55,140 nucleotides of DNA from a virus. The DNA is taken from positions 1 to 55,140 of the IMG/VR virus record IMGVR_UViG_3300009488_000001. One strand, given 5' to 3'. Position 1 is the stretch's first letter; each line of letters begins with the position of its first letter. Made by a program: the position numbers and the translations under genes. The notes below the pieces were generated by a model that worked only from the letters and a program-made list of their open reading frames with translations, had not been told where the DNA came from and ran no database searches. Shown here one piece after another: positions 47,424 to 54,024 of the stretch.

Positions 47424-47837
47424 TTAATTTATTTTATATTTAGTTTTTAGCCAAGTTATGAATCCTTTGAATGTAGGCTCAGTGTGTATCCACTCTTCTT
47501 TTATGCGACAAACAGCATCAGTCCATGTTGGTTGTGTTAAATCTATGCTGCCATTTACAGCTTTTATACGCAGTACTGAATTATCAAATGACTTGACAAA
47601 AATACTATCATTATAACACTCCTGCTCATAGACTAAAAACAATCCCAAAGGCACACTTTCCCCCATCTTCCATTCGTCCTTTTCTTTTGTATTTTCCGGA
47701 GTTGCATCTATGATTATATATTCAGGATTAAGAGCGAGCGCAAACTGAATATTACTTGAATCAATATTTAATGGCTCCATTGTTTGCCCCATCACTCCCA
47801 ACGAGCAAATTAATAATAGTATTGTTGTTTTTTTCAT
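47424..47837 (-). CDS. Exported protein of unknown function
   Basis: A 137-residue protein with a signal peptide (MKKTTILLLICSLGVMG, then Q) and a mature part with W near residues 56, 103 and 114 and two Cys. D-A-T-P-E-N-T-K-E-K-D-E-W near residue 44 resembles T-G-E-N-T-K-D-E-E-L-G-W of the neighbouring 46814 protein, so the two may be paralogous in part. Confidence 0.6.
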   Translation of the reverse strand: MKKTTILLLICSLGVMGQTMEPLNIDSSNIQFALALNPEYIIIDATPENTKEKDEWKMGESVPLGLFLVYEQECYNDSIFVKSFDNSVLRIKAVNGSIDLTQPTWTDAVCRIKEEWIHTEPTFKGFITWLKTKYKIN

Positions 47838-48013
47838 TTTGATTCAGTTTTAGGATTAATTGATTTCAGCCATTGTATCACCTCGTTTATATCAGACATA
47901 TGACTTCTTAGTGCTGTATAATATTCGGTGCTTCTGCCTTTTTTACTTTGGTATTCCTCCAATAAATCAGAATGCTTATTTTGCCACTTGGCTATTTGCT
48001 TATCTCTTTTCAT
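47834..48013 (-). CDS. Small helical protein, 59 residues
   Basis: An open frame beginning MKRDKQIAKWQNKHSDLLEE; its TGA overlaps the ATG of the 47424 gene. Charged coiled-coil-like helices. No family recognised. Confidence 0.6.
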   Translation of the reverse strand: MKRDKQIAKWQNKHSDLLEEYQSKKGRSTEYYTALRSHMSDINEVIQWLKSINPKTESK

Positions 48014-48018
48014 TTCTA

Positions 48019-48417
48019 TTAACTTTTAAGTGAATTAATATCAATTATTTCGCCTGTTTTAAATAGGGACTGATCGTATATCCAATAGTGGTTTTTCACT
48101 AATACCTTGACAGCATTGTATGAAATGGCTCCTACTATAGTTCCACATCCACCAAAACCTCCTAAAAACAATTCATTATTAATTATTTCCAGTTCATAAT
48201 CTGATAGCTCGTCTCTTATTTCTTGGTCTGCATTTTCTCCGAACAATTTAATTAGTGGGCGAAAGGCTAATTTTGACTTAGTTATATTATTAACAAATGA
48301 CATGATATTATTTGTTGTTAAATATTTACGCATTGGTCTCCCCTTAAATACTCTTAGTGTGTTATATGAAGTCAAACTATAAGGCAAATATATTGCCAGT
48401 TGTTCAAGTGTTGTCAT
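48019..48417 (-). CDS. Protein of unknown function
   Basis: A 132-residue protein with F-L-G-G-F-G-G-C-G-T-I near residue 84 and several aromatic residues. No membrane segment of clear length. Part of the leftward operon from P7. No family recognised. Confidence 0.6.
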   Translation of the reverse strand: MTTLEQLAIYLPYSLTSYNTLRVFKGRPMRKYLTTNNIMSFVNNITKSKLAFRPLIKLFGENADQEIRDELSDYELEIINNELFLGGFGGCGTIVGAISYNAVKVLVKNHYWIYDQSLFKTGEIIDINSLKS

Positions 48418-48429
48418 ATCTCAATATTT

Positions 48430-48702
48430 TTAATAATTAGTTCTCCGTTTGTTGCTTCTGTATTTGACTGAATGTTTCCTATATCGCTGCCTGATTGTAC
48501 CGATATTATTTTTTAAATAGATTCTCGCAGCTAGGTTTAAAACTTCATCTTCAGTATCCCCATAATAAAATAGCTCACTGTACGCATCTTCACTATATCC
48601 CATGCCCATTCCAGCTACAACTCCATTTGTTTTCGTGACTGAATGAATTGATATTTGACTTCTTCCTCTCTGCCTTAATTTTTTTAAAAGTTTTACTTTC
48701 AT
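48430..48702 (-). CDS. Small basic protein
   Basis: A 90-residue protein with basic ends (KLLKKLRQRGRSQ; RQRYRKHSVKYRSNKRR) and an acidic middle. Possibly nucleic-acid binding. No family recognised. Confidence 0.6.
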   Translation of the reverse strand: MKVKLLKKLRQRGRSQISIHSVTKTNGVVAGMGMGYSEDAYSELFYYGDTEDEVLNLAARIYLKNNIGTIRQRYRKHSVKYRSNKRRTNY

Positions 48703-48737
48703 CTCTTTTATTGTTATATACCTTTAGGATAGAGAGG

Positions 48738-48920
48738 TTAAATATTCTTATTGTAAGCTATATTTCTACGCTTAACAAGGTTTTTCATGTATCTTTTTTT
48801 CTCATCCTTATTCAAGTTGACGAGTAGATCAATATCAATATCCAAGGATTTATGAAATTCATCTTTTCTAATATATGATTTATACCAGGAATGACGTATT
48901 TTTGCAATTAATTTATTCAT
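48738..48920 (-). CDS. Small basic protein
   Basis: A 60-residue protein with a basic start (NKLIAKIRHSWYKSYIRK) and a K-K-R-Y-M-K-N-L-V-K-R-R end. Same operon. No family recognised. Confidence 0.55.
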   Translation of the reverse strand: MNKLIAKIRHSWYKSYIRKDEFHKSLDIDIDLLVNLNKDEKKRYMKNLVKRRNIAYNKNI

Positions 48921-48933
48921 AATCTTCTATATT

Positions 48934-49905
48934 TTACTTATATTTCTCTATATCCCAGTAAAAGCCGTTTTTAATCTCTGCTTTTACTAGTTTTTTGATT
49001 TGCTTTTTGGAGGCGGTCTTAATATATTTTATGGTTTCATCATTGCATATGTAGCGATCGCTATCATTGTAACCATACCAACATCCACTTTTTTTTGCAA
49101 GCGATGAATTAGATGATGTTTTGTATATCCCACCAGTGTATCTATATATCCAAAACAGACCACCGGTACTTTCCATTTCATATACATCTCCCTTAATCAA
49201 TTCAACTTTCTCTTCCCTTCTCTCCCTCTCTTCTTTTACCCAGTCCTTCGCAGATTTAGGAGTTAAAAAGTACTTGAAGTTTTTTTCATTGTACTCTTTA
49301 ATAATCGTTTCCGAGTGAATTTCGAGGTTACTTAACTCTACCGGGATGCACTTATCCCCCTCACAAATATCCACCCCATCTTCAATCTTAAATAGTGGGG
49401 TTAGTTTTTCTGCCCATTTGCCGTTCCAGTTTACCATCCATCCGCCAATACATATGTCTCCATGTTCGTTATATGCCGCATTGCCGTTTCTTATGGTGCG
49501 GATGCTTCCACGGCTCATTCCATTAATTCTCGTCCCCGCTGGATATTCCCTCTCCGCTTTCGCTAATCGGAATTTATTGTATTTATCCTGTAAATTTTGT
49601 TGTTTTAGATATTCTTGGAATTGGAGGATTTGAAACCCTCTGCTCTCATAGAAAACACGATCTGTATACCCTGATATTTTATCACAGTTGAAATAATATC
49701 CTTTTATGTAACCCCACGTAGCACCAAACAAATCTTTTATAAAATCAAATTCATCCTCACTATTGGGTGAAACGGCCTGTTTAACTTCTTTTTTAGGCTC
49801 TTCCAATGTGTTAATAAATATCTCTGTCGATTTCTTTAAACAAGATGCAAATTCCTCTAAATGCTCCTGTATTTCGTTTCGATAATCTTCGATAATCTTT
49901 TCCAT
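48934..49905 (-). CDS. Large protein of unknown function
   Basis: A 323-residue protein, the largest in the accessory block. Helical N-terminus (residues 1-45), an aromatic region W-G-Y-I-K-G-Y-Y-F near 64, and G-D-I-C-I-G-G-W-M-V-N-W near 148. A C-terminal beta-type module has two similar blocks (F-W-I-Y-R-Y-T-G-G-I-Y; C-W-Y-G-Y-N-D-S-D). No family recognised. Confidence 0.65.
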   Translation of the reverse strand: MEKIIEDYRNEIQEHLEEFASCLKKSTEIFINTLEEPKKEVKQAVSPNSEDEFDFIKDLFGATWGYIKGYYFNCDKISGYTDRVFYESRGFQILQFQEYLKQQNLQDKYNKFRLAKAEREYPAGTRINGMSRGSIRTIRNGNAAYNEHGDICIGGWMVNWNGKWAEKLTPLFKIEDGVDICEGDKCIPVELSNLEIHSETIIKEYNEKNFKYFLTPKSAKDWVKEERERREEKVELIKGDVYEMESTGGLFWIYRYTGGIYKTSSNSSLAKKSGCWYGYNDSDRYICNDETIKYIKTASKKQIKKLVKAEIKNGFYWDIEKYK

Positions 49906-49907
49906 AA

Positions 49908-50147
49908 CTAATTTAAGTTTACCATTAATTCCAATTCAACAATAAATTCATCAGGTTCTAATTCCTGGGATTTTTCAAACAATTTATCAAAGTCTGATTC
50001 TTTATTTTTAGGCTTGTAATCTTGTACTAAGTTAATGAATGTCAAGAAGATAAGCAAGCCAATTGTATAAAATAACGCTTTGGTTTTTAGCCAGATTATT
50101 AAGGCATGACCAAATATTTTGATGTAATCTTTTGCCGGAATAGCCAT
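49908..50147 (-). CDS. Single-pass membrane protein
   Basis: A 79-residue protein with one membrane helix (LFYTIGLLIFLTFINLV, residues 25-41) and an acidic cytoplasmic or periplasmic tail (FEKSQELEPDEFIVELEL). First gene leftward from the divergent promoter P7. Confidence 0.65.
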   Translation of the reverse strand: MAIPAKDYIKIFGHALIIWLKTKALFYTIGLLIFLTFINLVQDYKPKNKESDFDKLFEKSQELEPDEFIVELELMVNLN

Positions 50148-50169
50148 GTTTTAGTTTTAGTTTGAATTG

Positions 50170-50243
50170 TAAAGGTCGGAACTATTTTTTTATTAAAACA
50201 TGATAAAAGTCATAGTTTGTGAATTTTTTTATTGTGACCTTTG
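50170..50243. promoter_or_regulatory. Divergent palindrome-type promoter pair P7
   Basis: Palindrome TGATAAAAGTCA (50201-50212). Rightward: 23 bases to GACCTTTG (50236-50243), reading into 50301. Leftward: 23 bases to GACCTTTA on the minus strand (50177-50170), reading into 50147. Both sides share AGT-rich spacers. Confidence 0.8.
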
Positions 50244-50300
50244 CTTTATTGAACGGTTTGGGTATGGTTTGATTTTTAACGAATAAATAACTAAAACATT

Positions 50301-50594
50301 ATGAGTTATCCAGTATTATTATTAAATGAGCAAATTGATTTACTCGCAGAAGAAATGAGATTTGCTGAAGGAGAAGAATACCAAGACACCCAGAGGAGAT
50401 TGGATGAATGTGCAGCCGCAGTTAAAAAATTAACTATACCTGATGCTAGGAAGCGTTATTTGATTGAAAAAAATAACGGCGAATTATGTTGCCCAAAGTG
50501 CAATATAATATGTGCACTAACGTACAGTGAAGATGATAAACATGGCGACATTATGCATTGTAATACCTGTGGCGAGGATTATGAGATACCTTAA
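50301..50594 (+). CDS. Coiled-coil protein with C-terminal zinc ribbon
   Basis: A 97-residue protein. The N-terminal helix (residues 8-50) is acidic and coiled; the C-terminal part has C-C-P-K-C near 63-66 and C-N-T-C near 88-91, a full zinc ribbon. First gene of the rightward early block. Possibly a regulator; role unknown. Confidence 0.7.
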   Translation: MSYPVLLLNEQIDLLAEEMRFAEGEEYQDTQRRLDECAAAVKKLTIPDARKRYLIEKNNGELCCPKCNIICALTYSEDDKHGDIMHCNTCGEDYEIP

Positions 50595-50635
50595 TGCTTC
50601 CTAACATAGAAATAAAAACACCTTTTACTATTATA

Positions 50636-50678
50636 TGATAAAAATCATATTTATCTAATTATTTTATCCCGACCTTTG
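50636..50678 (+). promoter_or_regulatory. Palindrome-type promoter P8
   Basis: TGATAAAAATCA (50636-50647), a 23-base spacer, GACCTTTG (50671-50678), then AAAT and the ATG at 50683, so the transcript is probably leaderless. Confidence 0.75.
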
Positions 50679-50682
50679 AAAT

Positions 50683-51216
50683 ATGGAAAAACAAAAAAGA
50701 CAATTCGATGTTTACCATTTACAATTTATGCAGGATTGTGAATATTTCGGCATTGATATAAATATGCACGTTCAATATCAATACTATATAAATGAATTTG
50801 AGCATAGAGCTTTTTTAAATAGACATAAACATTCGACTATACAATCAGCTAAAAGATTAAAGTTTATGCTCGATAATTTGCCCGATAAGCTATTTAATGC
50901 AACATCATACGCAAAAAGATTTATCAAAAGATATATCAAGACTCATGAACTTAATCTGAGCGGAGAAAATGGAATAGAGGTTTGTTGTGAATTAATATAT
51001 GGCGCAGAGTTGAGGGGTGTTGTAACCATAACAATTGATTCACTCGAAGATAAAATTTGTTTGCTTTCATCAATAGGTCACTTCATTCACTATGATAAAG
51101 ACGATAAAGAAAGGGATTGTCTATTTGATGGAAAAGCAATAAATGAACTTATTATAAACGATGGATATTATGATATTGCCGAGAGTTGCGATTTAGAATT
51201 AGTTCCCAATGAATGA
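50683..51216 (+). CDS. Protein of unknown function
   Basis: A 177-residue protein with F-E-H-R-A-F-L-N-R-H-K-H near residue 45, a helical middle and an acidic end. Preceded by a palindrome-type promoter and followed, in overlap, by a membrane micro-protein. No family recognised. Confidence 0.7.
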   Translation: MEKQKRQFDVYHLQFMQDCEYFGIDINMHVQYQYYINEFEHRAFLNRHKHSTIQSAKRLKFMLDNLPDKLFNATSYAKRFIKRYIKTHELNLSGENGIEVCCELIYGAELRGVVTITIDSLEDKICLLSSIGHFIHYDKDDKERDCLFDGKAINELIINDGYYDIAESCDLELVPNE

Positions 51217-51304
51217 TAATAAAATAAAATATAGAATACAGGCGACCTATTTTTTGGCTGCCCTTCTGATAATATTTTGTATCTGTTTAATAATTGCACA
51301 ATGA
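51209..51304 (+). CDS. Membrane micro-protein, 31 residues
   Basis: Product begins MNDNKIKYRIQATYFLAALL, a single membrane helix. It overlaps the 50683 gene by 8 bases, and its TGA overlaps the next ATG. Role unknown. Confidence 0.5.
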   Translation: MNDNKIKYRIQATYFLAALLIIFCICLIIAQ

Positions 51305-51612
51305 AAACAAAAACATACATATCCGATAAAATCTCAGGACTTCCAAAAAGTGAATATAAGGATAAATTTTGGGATGCCTATATGTACTTAATCCGAAGGG
51401 GCGACGATCCGCAATGCCCGATTTATTTTAAACCTTTATTTGGTAAAAAAAATTGGTTCTGTTTTATGGTTGTCTGTATTTGCAAATTGTGTCATTGTCA
51501 GAAAATATTGATGTTGGACAATTGGAAAGAGAGCAAAGGAGCCAGGATTGAACATTTTATTGCTAAATTAATGAGAATTGAAATAGAACATTACACACCT
51601 AAAGAGTTATGA
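51301..51612 (+). CDS. DUF4406-like protein
   Basis: 103 residues from the ATG at 51301 (ATGA overlap). K-T-Y-I-S-D-K-I-S-G-L-P near the start and W-K-E-S-K-G-A-R-I-E-H near residue 76 match the two blocks of DUF4406 proteins, which are related to nucleoside deoxyribosyltransferases. The middle, including F-K-P-L-F and V-C-I-C-K-L-C-H-C, differs from the usual form. A nucleotide-related role is possible. Confidence 0.65.
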   Translation: MKTKTYISDKISGLPKSEYKDKFWDAYMYLIRRGDDPQCPIYFKPLFGKKNWFCFMVVCICKLCHCQKILMLDNWKESKGARIEHFIAKLMRIEIEHYTPKEL

Positions 51613-51794
51613 CACATTACGGCAAATGTCCCAGATGCAAAAGTAAAAATTATGGACACATATTTACAAATGGAAATCTTATTCCCGAGAACGCTACAGT
51701 TATGTGTTTTCATGGATATTGTGATTTTACTATGAATATTTTAGAATGGAATGCACTTTACCCGCATCTTAAATTTAGTCTTAAAGGATATTAA
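51609..51794 (+). CDS. Small zinc-binding protein
   Basis: A 61-residue protein with Y-G-K-C-P-R-C near residues 4-10 and C-F-H-G-Y-C near 33-38, a C-x2-C/C-x4-C zinc ribbon. Starts in an ATGA overlap. Role unknown. Confidence 0.65.
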   Translation: MTHYGKCPRCKSKNYGHIFTNGNLIPENATVMCFHGYCDFTMNILEWNALYPHLKFSLKGY

Positions 51795-51817
51795 TTATAA
51801 ACCTAAAAAGTGAAGTT

Positions 51818-52012
51818 ATGAAAATTAAAGCAAAATGGGAAATTAGTTATACTAATGGTTTTGTAGAATTTGATCTAGAAGATATGAATTGTCAAACAGA
51901 AGAAGAGTGGAACGCACTTACAGAAAGTGAGAGAGAAGAAAAAATACAGGAGGCTATTTTTGATATGGCTGATTCGCCAAGTATGATACTTGAGCGATAT
52001 AGGACTGAATAA
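51818..52012 (+). CDS. Small acidic protein
   Basis: A 64-residue acidic protein (TEEEWNALTESEREEKIQEA) with an N-terminal beta hairpin. No family recognised. Confidence 0.6.
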   Translation: MKIKAKWEISYTNGFVEFDLEDMNCQTEEEWNALTESEREEKIQEAIFDMADSPSMILERYRTE

Positions 52013-52021
52013 TATTTATAA

Positions 52022-52052
52022 TTTGCATTCCACCAAATAATGACTATCTTTG
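52022..52052 (+). promoter_or_regulatory. Consensus Bacteroidota promoter
   Basis: TTTG (52022-52025), 19 bases, TATCTTTG (52045-52052): a perfect match to TTTG-N19-TAnnTTTG. A small CCC-GAAA-GGG hairpin lies at the 5' end of the transcript. No palindrome. It drives the HTH gene at 52093. Confidence 0.75.
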
Positions 52053-52092
52053 ATTACCCGAAAGGGATTATTTTTTGAATTGAAATTTGAAT

Positions 52093-52239
52093 ATGATTAC
52101 AATAGGAGATAAAAAATATTTAACGCCACAAGAGAAAGCCAACATAGAGGGCGTTACACTTCAGACTATTTATAACTGGATTAAGGATGGTAAATTAACC
52201 ACCCGGAAAATGATGGATAAGACTATCATACAAATATAA
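52093..52239 (+). CDS. Small helix-turn-helix DNA-binding protein
   Basis: A 48-residue protein: Y-L-T-P-Q-E-K-A-N-I-E-G-V-T-L-Q-T-I-Y-N-W-I-K-D-G-K-L. This is the excisionase/MerR-like HTH_17 pattern (H-T-H followed by a G-x-L wing start). Its own consensus promoter and position make it the best visible candidate for a phage transcription regulator. Too short for the track, but the motif is clear. Confidence 0.75.
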   Translation: MITIGDKKYLTPQEKANIEGVTLQTIYNWIKDGKLTTRKMMDKTIIQI

Positions 52240-52273
52240 TTTCTTTGGCTAAAAACTTTTAAAATCGTTTAAA

Positions 52274-52633
52274 ATGATAATATTAAATGACACAAAACCA
52301 AAAGCACGGAAAACTCATATATGTAATTTCTGTGATGGAACTATAATTAAGGGGGAAATATACGGAAGTCAGACAAATGTATATGATGGAGATATCTACA
52401 CTTGGAAAGTTCATATAATGTGTGCTGAGATAGCGCACATGTTGCGTATGTATGATGAATGCGATGAAGGATTGGATGAAGATACGTTTAGGGAGTGTAT
52501 TGATGAAGAATTTAACGGGGCATGGATAAAGATAAACAGATACTTTTACGAGAGTAGCGATTTTGTTATTCCAGAGTTTAAAGAGAAATTGAATTTTGTA
52601 ATTAATTATCATTTATTAAATTTCAATAATTAA
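52274..52633 (+). CDS. Zinc-binding phage protein
   Basis: A 119-residue protein: T-H-I-C-N-F-C-D-G-T-I near residue 14, V-Y-D-G-D-I-Y-T-W near 36, H-I-M-C near 47, then an acidic helix (M-Y-D-E-C-D-E-G-L). C-x2-C and H/C form a zinc site. Similar proteins recur in Bacteroidota phages; role unknown. Confidence 0.65.
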   Translation: MIILNDTKPKARKTHICNFCDGTIIKGEIYGSQTNVYDGDIYTWKVHIMCAEIAHMLRMYDECDEGLDEDTFRECIDEEFNGAWIKINRYFYESSDFVIPEFKEKLNFVINYHLLNFNN

Positions 52634-52670
52634 TCACACCAACAATAAAACAACCCATAAAACAAAAACA

Positions 52671-52940
52671 ATGAAAAAGGAAACTTTAGAAAAAGCAAAT
52701 GAGCTTGTAGATAGAATACAACAACTACAACAATCATTTGAATGTTTTGAATACATACATGATGATGGCAACGGTGATATTTCTGAACCAATATCTTTAA
52801 TAATCGCATATGATGATGCCGATGATGGACGTTGTCAGCAACATATTCCAATAGATCTTAACGACGAATTTATTGGAATATTAAAAGGTCGAATAATACA
52901 AGGCATTGAAAGAGCATCTGCTGAATTGGAGGCCCTTTAG
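52671..52940 (+). CDS. Small acidic protein
   Basis: An 89-residue acidic protein with a helical start (LEKANELVDRIQQLQQSFE) and a Y-D-D-A-D-D-G centre. No family recognised. Confidence 0.6.
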   Translation: MKKETLEKANELVDRIQQLQQSFECFEYIHDDGNGDISEPISLIIAYDDADDGRCQQHIPIDLNDEFIGILKGRIIQGIERASAELEAL

Positions 52941-52997
52941 CCCTGCGAGATACTAACAATAAAACAACCCCACTAAGCAACGGTAAACTATTTTGAT

Positions 52998-53258
52998 ATG
53001 GCGAAAGATAAAAAAGTATATGAAACAACTGCCGGACTAGGATATAGGCAAAAGGCATATGTGATAAAAATAAATTATAGTCTGAAAGATTTGTGCACTG
53101 TATTATGCATTGGCGGTGAAAACTTAAATGATGGCGACAGCTTCTATATTGGGCAGGTATCTGATTTAGAAGATTTTTATATGGAGGAATCGGATTTTAG
53201 CATAAGGCAGTCCCCTTTATATAATGAAGTATTCTATGATTTTTTAATAAATGATTAA
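52998..53258 (+). CDS. Protein of unknown function
   Basis: An 86-residue protein, basic start then acidic (GQVSDLEDFYMEESDF). Its stop overlaps the region where the initiator gene begins. No family recognised. Confidence 0.6.
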   Translation: MAKDKKVYETTAGLGYRQKAYVIKINYSLKDLCTVLCIGGENLNDGDSFYIGQVSDLEDFYMEESDFSIRQSPLYNEVFYDFLIND

Positions 53259-53259
53259 T

Positions 53260-54024
53260 ATGAGTGGGTATTTTAAAATACACAGACAGATATTTAATAG
53301 TTGGATTTTTGCGGATGATAAGGCGTTTAAAATATGGGTGTGGATTATTGGTAAGGCTCGACATACCCCTGGCAATGTTCCATTAAAATGCGGCAAAGGA
53401 ATGATGACAGTTAAGCTAAAAACAGGTCAATTTATATTTGGCAGACATAAAGCTGAAGATGTTTTGTTTTTAGATGGTAGTTTGATTTATCGTAAGATGC
53501 AAAAGATGCAGGATGATAAAATGATAAAAATAGAATCGAACAACCAATATAGCATTGTAACTGTCTGTAACTATGCAGAATACCAAGTTAGTGAAGATGA
53601 CAATCGAACAACCGATGAACAACTAACGAACAACCGATGCACAACCGATGCACAACCGTCGAACACAAACAAGAATGATAATAAATTAAAAGAAGGAAAA
53701 GAAAAGAAAAAGAATTACCCTCCTTATAAAAAAATAGTTGATTATTTTAACGATAAATGCAAATTATTACCAACAGTAAAAACTATAACAGAGGCGAGAA
53801 AAACAGCATTACGTGCCAGGTGGAATAATAACGGTAACGACCAAATAAAAAAAGTTATAGATACTGTTTCGTCAAATAGTTTTTTTTCAGGGGAGAATGA
53901 TCGAAACTGGAAAGCTAATTTTGATTGGATAATGAAAGAGGGTAATTTTATAAAGATATTAGAGGGCAACTATTCAGATGTCACTAACAAGCCTAAAACA
54001 TTTAAACATGAGTCAAGGGTTTAA
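53260..54024 (+). CDS. Replication initiator / helicase loader
   Basis: 254 residues from the ATG at 53260 (M-S-G-Y-F-K-I-H-R); an ATG at 53251 would add three. The N-terminal 110 residues form a winged-helix domain: W-I-F-A-D-D-K-A-F-K-I-W near residue 15 and G-Q-F-I-F-G-R near 60. A low-complexity linker (117-150) is encoded by five 11-bp iterons. The C-terminal domain ends W-K-A-N-F-D-W-I-M-K and I-L-E-G-N-Y, typical of phage initiator or helicase-loader C-termini. It overlaps DnaB, so it probably opens the origin and loads the helicase. Confidence 0.8.
   Translation: MSGYFKIHRQIFNSWIFADDKAFKIWVWIIGKARHTPGNVPLKCGKGMMTVKLKTGQFIFGRHKAEDVLFLDGSLIYRKMQKMQDDKMIKIESNNQYSIVTVCNYAEYQVSEDDNRTTDEQLTNNRCTTDAQPSNTNKNDNKLKEGKEKKKNYPPYKKIVDYFNDKCKLLPTVKTITEARKTALRARWNNNGNDQIKKVIDTVSSNSFFSGENDRNWKANFDWIMKEGNFIKILEGNYSDVTNKPKTFKHESRV
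53608..53662 (+). repeat. Five 11-bp iterons, candidate origin of replication
   Basis: Units at 53608, 53619, 53630, 53641 and 53652, all 11 bp apart: ACAACCGATGA, ACAACTAACGA, ACAACCGATGC, ACAACCGATGC, ACAACCGTCGA. Eleven is not a multiple of three, so the repeat is conserved as DNA and not as protein. It is followed by an A-rich stretch (53663-53720), a plausible unwinding element. Layout matches lambda, whose origin lies inside the O initiator gene. Confidence 0.75.

Noticed and set aside
53608-53662. The iteron cluster as a CRISPR array
   Set aside because: Units are 11 bp and directly tandem, without spacers, and lie inside a coding gene.
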